A DNA stretch of 64,000 bases from Clostridium niameyense (GTDB taxonomy: Bacteria > Bacillota > Clostridia > Clostridiales > Clostridiaceae), in assembly GCF_001243045.1 (NCBI RefSeq), contig NZ_LN849007.1, forward strand, positions 772,989-836,988, written 5' to 3'. The position numbers were made by a program, and so were the translations under genes. Every line of letters begins with the position of its first letter. Within the stretch, counting starts at the first letter, position 1. Of this stretch, positions 8,798-18,398 are shown piece by piece. The notes below the pieces were generated by a model. It did no database searches. It was not told the DNA's origin and saw only the letters and a list, made by a program, of their open reading frames with translations.

Positions 8798-10621
8798 TTG
8801 ATAAGTGCAGCATATGCTACAGCAATAGTTCTTATTTCTTTTAGAATGTTTGCTTTTTTTAAAGCAGTGCCTATATTTTTCCCGAAAGGTACACCTAACA
8901 TACTTAAGGTTTTTATGTCTTTAGTTATGGCATATATATTAATACCAGGTATAGATATATCTAAAATCAATAATATTTCTAGTTATACAATGCTTGTATT
9001 AAGTTGTGTAAGTGAAATATTGACAGGATATATGTTGGGTTATATTACTAATGCTGCTTTTTTTGTAGCAAGATATGCAGGAAATGTAATGGATTTGCAG
9101 GTAGGATTTGCCATGATGAGTATGTTTGATCCTAATACAAATAGTAATGCTACTTTACTAGAAAGAGTTCTATATTGGTTTAGTGTTATCCTATTTTTTA
9201 TAATAGATGGTCATCATATGCTTATAAGAGCTCTAGTAGAAAGTTTTAATGCTATAAATTTAGGGAAATTCTTTTTAACACAGGGAGGCATAAAGGTAAC
9301 TATAGATGTTTTTATACAGTATTTTTACATAAGCTTAAAAATATCTATACCTATTATGCTTATAATTCTTATAACAGATTTAGTTTTAGGATTGGTAGCA
9401 AGAACGGTACCACAGCTTAATGTAATGATATTAGGCTTGCCTGTCAAAATCCTTATAGGACTTATAGCTTTTTGTTTTGCATTACCCTTATTTTTGAAAA
9501 TATTAGAGCAAGCTTTTTATAGTTTACCAGATGCCATAAAAAGCTTTTATAGAACAATACCTATTTTAATAGTTTTTGCGTCGGAAGATAAGACAGAAGA
9601 GGCAACGCCTAGAAAGAAAAGTGAGGCTAAAAAGAAGGGACAAATTGCAAAAAGTAAAGAAGTAGGACTTGCTCTTACTTTATTAGCATCGACTATTATT
9701 ATAGTAACTTTAGGAGAATTTACAGTAACTTCGCTAAAAGATACTATGGTAGGGTTTTTATCTCATTACTTAAATGTAGAATTAAATTATAATACTTTAA
9801 CTAATATTACTTTGATAACTTTGGGAAGACTAGCACAAATTATATTACCTATAGCAGTACCTATTATGATAGTAGGAGTTTTTGCAAATTTTCTACAAAG
9901 TGGTTTTATTTTTACTAAAGAACCTTTAAAACCAGATTTTAAAAAGTTAAATCCTATAAATGGTTTTAAAAGAATGTTTTCCTTAAGAAGCATTGTGGAA
10001 CTTTTAAAGGATATAGCAATAATTACCGTAGTAGGTTTCGTTGGTTATAAGTATGTTAAGGATAATTTTATTAGCATATTAAATTTGGGTACTTTAAAGC
10101 CTTGGGCTATGATACAAACTATGATAGATTTATCTGTGGGTATATTTTTTAGGATAACTTTGATCATGATATTTATATCTGTAGCAGATTATATGTATCA
10201 AAGGTATCAATATAACAAGGACCTAAAAATGACAAAACAAGAAGTAAAAGAAGAGTACAAACAAGATGAGGGGGATCCTCAAATTAAATCTAAAATAAAA
10301 CAAAAACAAAGAGAGATGGCTATGAGAAGGATGATGCAGGAAGTACCTAAAGCTACAGTGGTTGTTACAAACCCAACTCATATAGCTGTAGCTTTAAAAT
10401 ATGAAAAAGGAGATAATGCCCCTTTAGTTGTGGCAAAAGGTGCAGATAATGTAGCTATAAGAATAAAAGGTATAGCTAAGGATAATGAAATTCCTATAAT
10501 GGAAAATAAACCCTTAGCACGACTTATTTTTAATGAAGTGGAAATAAATGAAGAAATACCTATGGAAATGTATGAGGCTGTAGCAGAAATATTAGCTTTG
10601 GTTTATAAAATAAAAAAATAA
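8798..10621 (+). CDS. fliR-flhB: FliR-FlhB fusion, flagellar export gate and specificity switch
   Basis: One uninterrupted 607-residue reading frame encodes FliR (about 1-255) followed by FlhB (about 256-607). The FliR part has the expected six membrane helices. The FlhB part opens with the family signature EDKTEEATPRKKSEAKKKGQ, has four membrane helices and ends with the autocleavage motif Asn525-Pro-Thr-His528, equivalent to N269-PTH of Salmonella FlhB, so the substrate switch should work. The start is TTG 8798 after TAGGAGAGG. FliR-FlhB fusion is known in some clostridia, where it fixes the 1:1 stoichiometry of the two gate proteins. Confidence 0.95.
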   Translation: MISAAYATAIVLISFRMFAFFKAVPIFFPKGTPNILKVFMSLVMAYILIPGIDISKINNISSYTMLVLSCVSEILTGYMLGYITNAAFFVARYAGNVMDLQVGFAMMSMFDPNTNSNATLLERVLYWFSVILFFIIDGHHMLIRALVESFNAINLGKFFLTQGGIKVTIDVFIQYFYISLKISIPIMLIILITDLVLGLVARTVPQLNVMILGLPVKILIGLIAFCFALPLFLKILEQAFYSLPDAIKSFYRTIPILIVFASEDKTEEATPRKKSEAKKKGQIAKSKEVGLALTLLASTIIIVTLGEFTVTSLKDTMVGFLSHYLNVELNYNTLTNITLITLGRLAQIILPIAVPIMIVGVFANFLQSGFIFTKEPLKPDFKKLNPINGFKRMFSLRSIVELLKDIAIITVVGFVGYKYVKDNFISILNLGTLKPWAMIQTMIDLSVGIFFRITLIMIFISVADYMYQRYQYNKDLKMTKQEVKEEYKQDEGDPQIKSKIKQKQREMAMRRMMQEVPKATVVVTNPTHIAVALKYEKGDNAPLVVAKGADNVAIRIKGIAKDNEIPIMENKPLARLIFNEVEINEEIPMEMYEAVAEILALVYKIKK

Positions 10622-10659
10622 TATACATATAGAGTTTGTATAGTAAACGAGGTGATTTT

Positions 10660-12726
10660 GTGGAAGGAACTAAAAAGAAAATTAGTTTAAAAAATAATAT
10701 AGATGTTATTGTAGCGTTTGGGGTTATAGGAATTATACTTATGATTATAATACCTCTTCCTCCAACAGTTTTAGATATACTTTTGGCTCTTAATATAACC
10801 TTATCTGTAGTTATAATTTTAATCACTATGTTTACTACGGAGGTACTACAGTTTTCAGTATTTCCTACTTTACTTTTAATAACTACACTTTTTAGATTGG
10901 GGCTTAACGTTTCGTCTACAAGACTTATTTTAAAGGATGCTTATGCAGGAAAGATTATAGAAACCTTTGGAAATCTAGTAACAGGAGGAAATTATGTAAT
11001 AGGTATAATTATATTTCTTATTATAGTAATAATACAGTTTGTAGTTATAACCAGTGGTGCTACTAGAGTATCAGAGGTTTCAGCTAGATTTACATTAGAT
11101 GCTATGCCTGGAAAGCAAATGAGTATAGATGCAGATTTAAATGCAGGTCTTATAGATGAACAAGGAGCTAAAGAAAAAAGAAAAAAGCTTCAAATGGAAG
11201 CAGATTTTTATGGAGCAATGGATGGTGCGTCTAAGTTTGTAAAAGGTGATGCTGTAGCAGGACTGATTATAACATTTATAAATATAATAGGTGGTATAAT
11301 AATAGGTGCTGTAATGCTTAAAATGGATTTAAAAGTATCAGCTCAAACTTATACACGACTTACTATAGGTGATGGGTTAGTAGGTCAAATACCGGCTCTT
11401 TTAATTTCTACATCTTCTGGTATATTAGTTACAAGATCAGCCAATGAACAAAGCTTTGGTTCGTTACTAGGAAAACAATTAACAGGTTTCCCTAAAGTTT
11501 TAGCTATAGCTTCTGTAGTACTTTTATTTTTAGCTATGATACCAGGACTTCCACATTTAGCTTTCATAATTTTATCTATAGCATGTGGTTTTGCAGCTTA
11601 TCTTTTATATAAAGAGGATAGAGAAAATATTGAGTTAGAAATGGAAGCTCAGCAAATGGAAATTAGTGAAATAGAAAGTAAAGAACCAGAAAATGTTATG
11701 AATTTAATATCTGTAGAGCCTATGGAAGTGGAAATAGGTTATGGACTTATTCCTCTTGCAGATGAATCATCAGGTGGAGATTTACTTCAAAGAATAACCT
11801 CTGTTAGAAGACAGTGCGCAATAGAAATGGGAGTTGTGGTACAACCTATAAGAATAAGGGATAATTTGCAACTTAAAACTAATGAATATGTAATTAAAAT
11901 AAGAGGTACTGTTATAGCAAAAGGAGAACTTATGCCAAGCATGCTTCTTTGCATGGATCCCTCAGGAGAAGTTGAAATACCTGGCATAAAAGGCATAGAA
12001 CCAGCTTTTGGATTACCAGCAATTTGGATAAATAAGGATCAAAGGGAAGATGCAGAGATAAAAGGACTTACGGTAGTAGATCCTACTACAGTTATGGTAA
12101 CTCATTTAACTGAAACTATAAAGAATCATTCTTATGAGTTATTAGGAAGACAAGAGGTAAAACTTATTATAGATTCTATGAAGGATAAATTTAGTGCTGT
12201 GGTTGAAGAACTTATACCAGATTTAATGACTATAGGGGAAATACAAAAGGTACTTCAAAATTTATTAAAAGAAAGAGTTTCTATAAAGGATATGGTAACT
12301 ATATTAGAGTCTTTAGCAGATAATTCTAGAAATACAAAAGATATTGAAGTACTAACGGAGTATGTAAGATTTTCTTTAGCTAGGAGCATATGTAATCCAT
12401 TGATAGATGAAAATGGTGTTTTATCTGTTATTACATTAGATGGTTCTATAGAAGAAACAATAGGCAGCAATATACAAAAATCTATGCAAGGCTCTTTTCC
12501 TGCTTTAGATCCAGATACTACAAGTAGGATACTAAATAGTTTAAAGATAAAGTTAGATGAAGTATATTTTTATAATAATCAACCAGTGGTTTTAGTATCA
12601 CCCAATATAAGGCCAGCTTTTAGAAGGCTTATAGAAATGGTATTCCCTGCAGTTAATGTACTTTCTTTAAATGAAGTTCCAAATGATGTAGAGATTAAAA
12701 CTGAAGGAGTTGTTACCTTACAATGA
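10660..12726 (+). CDS. flhA: FlhA, flagellar export gate protein
   Basis: Large export-gate membrane protein with an N-terminal membrane region of about eight helices (to about residue 325) and a C-terminal cytoplasmic domain that docks export substrates and chaperones. Conserved pieces include FRLGLNVSSTRLIL, PGKQMSIDADLNAGLI and the FHIPEP-type loop around it. The frame is open from TTG 10636, but the SD CGAGGTG (10648-10654) points to GTG 10660, giving 688 residues, the usual FlhA length. It overlaps flhF by 4 bases. Confidence 0.95.
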   Translation: MEGTKKKISLKNNIDVIVAFGVIGIILMIIIPLPPTVLDILLALNITLSVVIILITMFTTEVLQFSVFPTLLLITTLFRLGLNVSSTRLILKDAYAGKIIETFGNLVTGGNYVIGIIIFLIIVIIQFVVITSGATRVSEVSARFTLDAMPGKQMSIDADLNAGLIDEQGAKEKRKKLQMEADFYGAMDGASKFVKGDAVAGLIITFINIIGGIIIGAVMLKMDLKVSAQTYTRLTIGDGLVGQIPALLISTSSGILVTRSANEQSFGSLLGKQLTGFPKVLAIASVVLLFLAMIPGLPHLAFIILSIACGFAAYLLYKEDRENIELEMEAQQMEISEIESKEPENVMNLISVEPMEVEIGYGLIPLADESSGGDLLQRITSVRRQCAIEMGVVVQPIRIRDNLQLKTNEYVIKIRGTVIAKGELMPSMLLCMDPSGEVEIPGIKGIEPAFGLPAIWINKDQREDAEIKGLTVVDPTTVMVTHLTETIKNHSYELLGRQEVKLIIDSMKDKFSAVVEELIPDLMTIGEIQKVLQNLLKERVSIKDMVTILESLADNSRNTKDIEVLTEYVRFSLARSICNPLIDENGVLSVITLDGSIEETIGSNIQKSMQGSFPALDPDTTSRILNSLKIKLDEVYFYNNQPVVLVSPNIRPAFRRLIEMVFPAVNVLSLNEVPNDVEIKTEGVVTLQ

Positions 12727-13853
12727 TTATAAAAAAATATGTGGTAAATGATATGAATGAAGCTATGAGTAAAATTCGTTGTGAGCTTGGATCAGATGCC
12801 ATAATATTAAGTGAAAGAAAAATTAAAAAGGGTGGATTTTTAGGAATATTTTCTAAGAAAATGATAGAGGTAACGGCTACAACAGGAGGTCCACCGGAAT
12901 ATAATAAGGAAGATAGTAATATTGAAAAATTAAAAAGATTAATAGAAAATAAAAATATTGCAATGCAAGAAGAAAAAAAAGTTATGAAGAAGGACTTAAA
13001 AAAAGAGAGTCCTTCTTTAAATAAAGATGAAAATTTGGCTTGTGAAGTTAGAGAAATGAAAAAAATGTTAGAAAAATTTACTTTAAATAGTTTAGAAGAA
13101 GAAAATACTTTAAAGAGAAGATTATGTTCAAGGGATATAGAAGAGAAAATATTAGAAAAAATAATAGAAAATGTAGAAAACTTGAAGGAAAATATAGAGG
13201 AAAAAGAGAAATTAAGAAAAGTATTAAAAAGTATGATAGAGGTTTCTACAAATACTTTAAATAAGGTAACAGTATTAGTAGGGTCTACTGGAGTAGGAAA
13301 AACTACAACTATTGCAAAGTTAGCTGGAAGGATTTCTTTAATAGAAAAAAGAAAAGTAGGACTTATTACTATAGATACTTATAGGATAGGTGCAGTGGAA
13401 CAATTGAGAACTTATGCGGATATTATGAATATACCCTTTAAAGTTGTATTTTCAATAAAAGAAATGGAAAAAGCAGTAAAAGAACTTGATTATTGCGATG
13501 CAATATTAATTGATACTACAGGAAGAAGTAGTAAAAAGCTAATGCAAATTTCTGAGCTTAGGGCTTTTATAGAAAAAGTAAATGCAAATAATATACATCT
13601 TGTAATAAGTGCTACTACTAAGAATAGGGATATAGAAACTATTATGGATGGATATAAACAATTAAATTATAATAATATAATAATAACTAAGTTAGATGAA
13701 ACTAGTACTTACGGTTCTATATTAAATATATGTGAAAAAGGAAAAAAACCAATAAGTTTTGTAACCACAGGGCAAGACGTACCGGATGATATAAAAGAAG
13801 CAAATAAAGATGAAATTGTAGAGCTTATTTTAGGAGAGGATAGTATATGCTAG
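12723..13853 (+). CDS. flhF: FlhF, SRP-like GTPase for flagellar placement
   Basis: Signal-recognition-particle-type GTPase that directs where flagella are built. The 376 residues comprise a FlhF-specific N-terminal region (MIIKKYVVNDMNEAMSKI; ELGSDAIILSERKIKKGG), a helical N domain and the G domain from about residue 180 with the P-loop GSTGVGKTTT beginning at Gly187, the DTYRIGAVEQL segment and DTTGR. It overlaps flhA and flhG by a few bases. FlhF normally works as a pair with the FlhG ATPase encoded next. Confidence 0.94.
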   Translation: MIIKKYVVNDMNEAMSKIRCELGSDAIILSERKIKKGGFLGIFSKKMIEVTATTGGPPEYNKEDSNIEKLKRLIENKNIAMQEEKKVMKKDLKKESPSLNKDENLACEVREMKKMLEKFTLNSLEEENTLKRRLCSRDIEEKILEKIIENVENLKENIEEKEKLRKVLKSMIEVSTNTLNKVTVLVGSTGVGKTTTIAKLAGRISLIEKRKVGLITIDTYRIGAVEQLRTYADIMNIPFKVVFSIKEMEKAVKELDYCDAILIDTTGRSSKKLMQISELRAFIEKVNANNIHLVISATTKNRDIETIMDGYKQLNYNNIIITKLDETSTYGSILNICEKGKKPISFVTTGQDVPDDIKEANKDEIVELILGEDSIC

Positions 13854-14707
13854 ATCAGGCAGAGAAGTTAAGGCAGCTAGTAAATAATAAAAATATTAAA
13901 AGATGTAACTCTCCTAAAGTAATTACAGTAACTTCTGGAAAAGGCGGAGTAGGGAAAAGCAATTTTGTAGTAAATTTATCTATAATGCTTCATAAATTAG
14001 GGAGAAAGGTACTTATAATGGATGCAGATGTGGGTATGGGCAATGATGATGTACTTATGGGGTTTATGCCTAAATATAGTATATATGATGTTATATTTAA
14101 AGAGAAGGAAATAAGGGATGTTATAATTGAAGGTCCTTTAGGTGTTAAACTTCTACCTGCAGGTACAGGGATTATGGATATGGAAGGTATAACAGAAAAT
14201 CAAATAGATAGGTTTATGTATAAATTATCATTTTTAAAGGATATAGATTATATAATAATGGATACAGGGGCAGGAGTTAATAGAAGTGTTTTAGGGTTTG
14301 TAGCTTGTTGTGAAGAATTGATAGTTTTGACTACTCCAGAGCCAACCTCTATTACAGATGCATATAGTCTTTTAAAAGCAGTATCGCATTTTAAATTAAA
14401 AAAACAAGTTAGCTTAGTAGTAAATAAAACTCTGGATAAGTATGAAGGTGAGAAGACTTATAGAAAATTTAAAGCTGCTGCAGATAGATTTTTAGATATA
14501 GATTTGAAGTATTTAGGCTTTATATCAGAGGATAGAAAAGTTATACAGTCTGTTAGAAATCAACAACCTTTTGTAATAAATTATCCTGATTGTGAAAGTA
14601 CTAAAGACATTTATGCTATTGCAAATAAGATAATAGGAAATGTTGCAGAAAAAAAGGAAGTTACACTGGAAGGATTTTTTAAAAAGCTATTTAACATATT
14701 TTCATAG
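13847..14707 (+). CDS. flhG: FlhG (YlxH/FleN), MinD-like ATPase controlling flagellar number
   Basis: MinD/ParA-family ATPase of 286 residues. The deviant Walker A KGGVGKS occupies residues 32-38, followed by VLIMDADVGMGN and DYIIMDTGAG. The N-terminus (LDQAEKLRQLVNNK) resembles the DQAxxLR activator helix of FlhG that stimulates the FlhF GTPase, and the C-terminus has an amphipathic helix (FFKKLFNIFS) suited to membrane binding. Overlap with flhF supports coupled synthesis. Confidence 0.92.
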   Translation: MLDQAEKLRQLVNNKNIKRCNSPKVITVTSGKGGVGKSNFVVNLSIMLHKLGRKVLIMDADVGMGNDDVLMGFMPKYSIYDVIFKEKEIRDVIIEGPLGVKLLPAGTGIMDMEGITENQIDRFMYKLSFLKDIDYIIMDTGAGVNRSVLGFVACCEELIVLTTPEPTSITDAYSLLKAVSHFKLKKQVSLVVNKTLDKYEGEKTYRKFKAAADRFLDIDLKYLGFISEDRKVIQSVRNQQPFVINYPDCESTKDIYAIANKIIGNVAEKKEVTLEGFFKKLFNIFS

Positions 14708-14721
14708 GGGAGTTGAAATTT

Positions 14722-15384
14722 GTGAATGATAACGTAGAATTTCATGTGAATAAAAAGGTAGAAATAGAGTGGGAGGATGGATATTATATATGTACTATTC
14801 AAGATGTTACAGAAGATAATATTTATGTAAATATACCTGTTAAAGACGGGAAATACTTACCACTTCATGCTAGAGAAAAAGTTACAGCACTATATTTTGT
14901 TAAAAATTATATATTTAGATTCCATACTATAGTAGTAGGAAGAAAAGTAGATAAGATTTTACTAATAGCTCTTAAAAAACCACAAAAGTTGGTTAGAGTT
15001 CAAAGGAGAAATTTTGTAAGAATAAGTGTTGTTTTGAAAACTTCTGGTGCATTGATCAAAGAAATTGATGATATTCACAATATAAAAGAAGGAATTTTAC
15101 CTAATCCGCAGTTTGACTTTTTTAATATGACTATATTGGATTTAAGCGGTGGTGGAGCAAGGATTTCCACAGAGAAAGATTTAGAGTTAAAGCAGGAAAT
15201 TATATTAAATATTCCTTTTAAGGAGGAAACTATAACTGTAAAAGGAAGAATAGTAAGAAAATGTAGGGATAAAGGAAGAAGTAACATATATGGTATTAAA
15301 TTTTTAGAACTGGAAGATAAAAACCGAGAGACTATTATAAGATTTATATTTTCAACTATGCGCAAACAGGTAAAAAGAACTTAA
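14722..15384 (+). CDS. PilZ-domain c-di-GMP receptor (YcgR/MotI-like)
   Basis: A two-domain protein: an N-terminal YcgR-type domain (about 1-95) and a C-terminal PilZ domain. The PilZ c-di-GMP motifs are visible as RVQRRNFVRISV and, further on, DLSGGGARIS. Proteins of this kind slow or stop the motor when c-di-GMP is bound. Its place between flhG and the flagellar sigma gene fits a motility brake. TTG 14713 sits too close to the SD AGGGGAG (14706-14712); GTG 14722 is the better start, giving 220 residues. Confidence 0.88.
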   Translation: MNDNVEFHVNKKVEIEWEDGYYICTIQDVTEDNIYVNIPVKDGKYLPLHAREKVTALYFVKNYIFRFHTIVVGRKVDKILLIALKKPQKLVRVQRRNFVRISVVLKTSGALIKEIDDIHNIKEGILPNPQFDFFNMTILDLSGGGARISTEKDLELKQEIILNIPFKEETITVKGRIVRKCRDKGRSNIYGIKFLELEDKNRETIIRFIFSTMRKQVKRT

Positions 15385-15397
15385 AGGAGGATAAACC

Positions 15398-16144
15398 ATG
15401 GTAGCATTACCTAGTGGAGATGATAAATTAGATGTGCGAGAAGAAGTAGTAAAAAAGTATATACCACTTGTAAAATATATAGCCTCCAGAGTTATTATAG
15501 GAAAAACTAAGTATATAGAGTATGAAGATTTAGTTAGTTATGGAATGATTGGACTTATGGATGCATTAAATAAATTTGATGTAAGTAAAGGAATGAAATT
15601 TTCTACCTATGCATCTATAAGGATAAAAGGTTCTATGATAGACGAACTAAGACGAAATAGTCCTATATCTAAAGGGGCTATGGATAAATTAACTAGATAT
15701 AATCATGCTGTGGAACAGCTACAAAAAAATTTCAAAAGAGAGCCTAAAATGTTGGAAGTAGCAGAATACTTAAATATTACATTAAAAGAAGTAAGTGATA
15801 TAGAAAATTATATAAACTATATATCTGTAGTATCTCTTGAAGATTTGATATTTTCTCAAGAGGATGAGGTTCCGCTTATAGGAACTATAGAGGATCAAAA
15901 AAGTCCAAGTCCTGAAAAGTATGTAGAGGAACAAGAAAAATTAGAATATTTAACTAAAGCTATTGATATGTTAAATGAAAAGGATAGACTGGTTTTAACA
16001 CTGTACTATTATGAAGAACTTACATTAAAGGAAATAGGAAAAATATTAGGAGTTTCTGAATCAAGGGTCTGTCAGCTTCATAGTAGAGCTATAGTACATT
16101 TGAAAAAGTCTATGGAAAAATTAAAGTATTCTGCAAAAATATGA
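15398..16144 (+). CDS. fliA: Flagellar sigma factor (sigma-28 / SigD / FliA)
   Basis: Alternative sigma factor for late flagellar genes. The 248 residues include region 2 (KYIEYEDLVSYGMIGLMDAL, KFSTYASIRIKGSMIDELR), region 3 (AEYLNITLKEVSDIE) and region 4 (LKEIGKILGVSESRVCQLH), a standard FliA/SigD layout. It starts at ATG after a strong AAAGGAGG. As in Bacillus it sits near the 3' end of the large fla operon, which makes its level depend on read-through of the whole unit. Confidence 0.96.
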   Translation: MVALPSGDDKLDVREEVVKKYIPLVKYIASRVIIGKTKYIEYEDLVSYGMIGLMDALNKFDVSKGMKFSTYASIRIKGSMIDELRRNSPISKGAMDKLTRYNHAVEQLQKNFKREPKMLEVAEYLNITLKEVSDIENYINYISVVSLEDLIFSQEDEVPLIGTIEDQKSPSPEKYVEEQEKLEYLTKAIDMLNEKDRLVLTLYYYEELTLKEIGKILGVSESRVCQLHSRAIVHLKKSMEKLKYSAKI

Positions 16145-16167
16145 TTTGATATTAGGAGTAAGATTAT

Positions 16168-16623
16168 ATGATTGCATTAAGTTTGGTTATTATTGGAATA
16201 GTTCTTATAATTTTGAATGTTAAAGCCATAAAAAAGGATGAGGGTTCTTTTAAAAAAGAACTTAATAATAGTATGGAAAATTTAGATGATTATAAAGAAG
16301 AAATTGGACTTTTAAGAAAGGAATTTGCAGAAACTTTATTAGATGTACAGAAGGAAGTTGAAGATTTAAAAAAAGAAATAAACTTATTAAAGAAAAATAA
16401 TATAAATAGAGATAACTTAGATGAAAAAGTAAAGGTTTCTTATAAAACTTCCGATTATAAGAAAGAAGAACCTATTATAAAGGAAAATATCAATGAAAAT
16501 AATATTAAAATTGAAGAAGTAAATAGTTTATTAAAAAAAGGACATACCATAGATGAAGTAGCAGAAAAGTTAGGCATGGGCAAGGGGGAAGTAATATTAA
16601 TAAAAGAATTATACTCAAAATAA
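16168..16623 (+). CDS. SwrB-like membrane coiled-coil protein (DUF6115-type)
   Basis: A 151-residue protein with an N-terminal membrane helix (about 1-19), a long Lys/Glu-rich coiled coil (about 30-90), and a C-terminal helix-turn-helix-like segment (KGHTIDEVAEKLGMGKGE VIL region, residues about 120-148). Architecture and position directly after the flagellar sigma gene match Bacillus SwrB, which activates the export apparatus. Sequence similarity cannot be measured here, so SwrB equivalence is an inference. Confidence 0.65.
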   Translation: MIALSLVIIGIVLIILNVKAIKKDEGSFKKELNNSMENLDDYKEEIGLLRKEFAETLLDVQKEVEDLKKEINLLKKNNINRDNLDEKVKVSYKTSDYKKEEPIIKENINENNIKIEEVNSLLKKGHTIDEVAEKLGMGKGEVILIKELYSK

Positions 16624-16628
16624 AACAA

Positions 16629-16817
16629 GTGTTTAATTTTCTTTGTGATAGAAAAATATTAATAGGCATAGGCATAGGTATAATTTTATCTACTGGAATA
16701 ATGACTTCAGTTAAAATAAATTATAATCTAAGCAGAAGTGAAATAGAAAAAAAAGCTATGGATTTAGGTATGAAATATCCTGAAGAGATGAAAGTTATAA
16801 ATAAAAAAGTTAAATAA
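16629..16817 (+). CDS. Small single-pass membrane protein (possible MltG-like remnant)
   Basis: A 62-residue protein with one membrane helix (about 9-28, ILIGIGIGIILSTGIMTSV) and a short outer part, LSRSEIEKKAMDLGMKYPEE. The latter looks like the small fragments that automatic pipelines call endolytic transglycosylase MltG, but no catalytic domain is present. It begins at GTG six bases after the SwrB-like gene with a poor ribosome binding site, so translation probably depends on coupling. Function unknown. Confidence 0.55.
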   Translation: MFNFLCDRKILIGIGIGIILSTGIMTSVKINYNLSRSEIEKKAMDLGMKYPEEMKVINKKVK

Positions 16818-16828
16818 GGAGCGGTATT

Positions 16829-17593
16829 ATGATAAGAAGTTTGTATACAACTGTTTCAGGTATGATTTCACTAGAAGCAAAGCAAGATACTATAAGTGCT
16901 AATTTATCTAATGCTAATACAGTAGGTTATAAAGGAGATAATTTAGCTTTTAAAAAGTTTGATGATGTATTAATAGAAAATTACGATAAAAAGTTAGGTA
17001 ATAAGAATGTGCAAAATATTATTGGGTCATTAAGTATGGGAAATAAAATAGATGAAGTGAATACTACGTTTACTCAAGGCATGATTAAAGATACAGAAAA
17101 ACCTGCGGACTTTGCTATAGAAGGTAGAGGTTTTTTTACTATAGAGAATAATGGTAGAAGATATTATACAAGAGATGGTCATTTTCATGTAAATACAAGA
17201 GGATTTTTAGTAAATGATAGTGGATATAATGTGCTTGGTGCATCAAGAAATGGTAATGTAGAACCTATATATGTAGGTAATAGAAAAATGGTCTGTGATG
17301 CAAATGGTAATATTTCTTTAGATGGCAATCCTTCTTATAGAATGTATACAGTGGATTTTAATAACTATAATAATTTAAGAAAAATAGGCGGAAATCTATT
17401 TGAAGGGGGTAATCCTCAGCAAAGTAATGCTACAATAAGACAGGGTGCTCTTGAAAAATCTAATGTAAATATAACTAATGAAATGATAGATATGTTAACT
17501 ACTATGAGATCTTTTGAAACAAATCAAAAAATAATACAATCCATAGATGAAACTTTAGGTAAAACAGTAAATGAAGTGGGTGCTGTTAGATAG
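16829..17593 (+). CDS. flgF: FlgF/FlhO-type flagellar rod protein
   Basis: Rod/hook-family protein of 254 residues with the typical N-terminus (MIRSLYTTVSGMISLEAKQD, SANLSNANTVGYKG) and C-terminal helix (SNVNITNEMIDMLTTMRSFETNQK). Two such genes in tandem at the end of an operon match flhO-flhP of Bacillus and flgF-flgG of other bacteria. Start ATG follows AAGGAGCGG. I cannot separate FlgF from FlhO by eye; both are distal/proximal rod subunits. Confidence 0.85.
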   Translation: MIRSLYTTVSGMISLEAKQDTISANLSNANTVGYKGDNLAFKKFDDVLIENYDKKLGNKNVQNIIGSLSMGNKIDEVNTTFTQGMIKDTEKPADFAIEGRGFFTIENNGRRYYTRDGHFHVNTRGFLVNDSGYNVLGASRNGNVEPIYVGNRKMVCDANGNISLDGNPSYRMYTVDFNNYNNLRKIGGNLFEGGNPQQSNATIRQGALEKSNVNITNEMIDMLTTMRSFETNQKIIQSIDETLGKTVNEVGAVR

Positions 17594-17615
17594 AGATTAA
17601 AAAGGAGTGGTATTT

Positions 17616-18398
17616 TTGTTAAGAGCTTTATGGAATAGTAGAGCAGGACTTATGGCGGAGCAAAATAAATTAGATTGTATATCTAATAACTTAGCTAATG
17701 TAACTACAGATGGATATAAAAGGGAAGATGTAAGCTTTCAAGACTTAGTTTATGAAACTTTAAAAAGACAAGGATACCCTACATCTGATAGAGAGGTTAT
17801 ACAAACTGGTACAGGTGTTAAGCCAACTAATTGGATAAGAGACCAAAAGCAGGGTACACTAAAAAATACAGGAAATAATACAGATTTCGCCATAGATGGA
17901 GAAGGATATTTTTGTGTTATAACACCACAAGGTACTAGAGCATATGAAAGGGCTGGAAGTTTTAATATTGATAGCTCAGGAGATGTAGTAGATGAAAATG
18001 GTAATAGATTAGATATAACCTTCACTAATGAGGGTAGACAAATATTAAATGAAACTAATGGATTTAATAAAAATAATTTTATAGTAAATGAGGATGGAAC
18101 TGTTTCTGTAAAGGATAGAAATACTATAAAAAGAGTTGGTAAAATAAATATATATAATGCAGTTGGAGAAGATGCTCTTTTGTCTATTGGCAGAAATTTA
18201 TATGAAGCCAAGCCAGGAGTTAATATGTATGTAGTAAATGATTCTTCTATAAGACAAGGGTTCTTAGAAAATTCTAATGTAGATATAGGGGATGAAATGA
18301 CAGAAATGATTTTAACTCAAAGGGCTTTTGAACTAAGTTCTAGGGGAGTAAAAACTGCAGATGAAATGTGGAGTATGATAAACAATATGAAAAAATAA
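17616..18398 (+). CDS. flgG: FlgG/FlhP-type flagellar distal rod protein
   Basis: Rod protein of 260 residues beginning LLRALWNSRAGLMAEQNKLD with NNLANVTTDGYKRED, and ending in a long C-terminal helix (SNVDIGDEMTEMILTQRAFE). The open frame begins at GTG 17607, but that codon overlaps the SD AAAGGAG; TTG 17616 has correct spacing and gives the usual FlgG start. It is the last gene of the flagellar block; the long inverted repeat at 18437-18614 lies downstream. Confidence 0.9.
   Translation: MLRALWNSRAGLMAEQNKLDCISNNLANVTTDGYKREDVSFQDLVYETLKRQGYPTSDREVIQTGTGVKPTNWIRDQKQGTLKNTGNNTDFAIDGEGYFCVITPQGTRAYERAGSFNIDSSGDVVDENGNRLDITFTNEGRQILNETNGFNKNNFIVNEDGTVSVKDRNTIKRVGKINIYNAVGEDALLSIGRNLYEAKPGVNMYVVNDSSIRQGFLENSNVDIGDEMTEMILTQRAFELSSRGVKTADEMWSMINNMKK

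Noticed and set aside
17750-18211. Long minus-strand open frame opposite flgG
   Set aside because: It is the antisense shadow of a well-supported rod gene, has no SD, and its composition (Ser/Leu/Pro-rich) is that of reverse-frame translation. Similar frames opposite ntpF, the Ca2+-ATPase and purL were rejected for the same reason.
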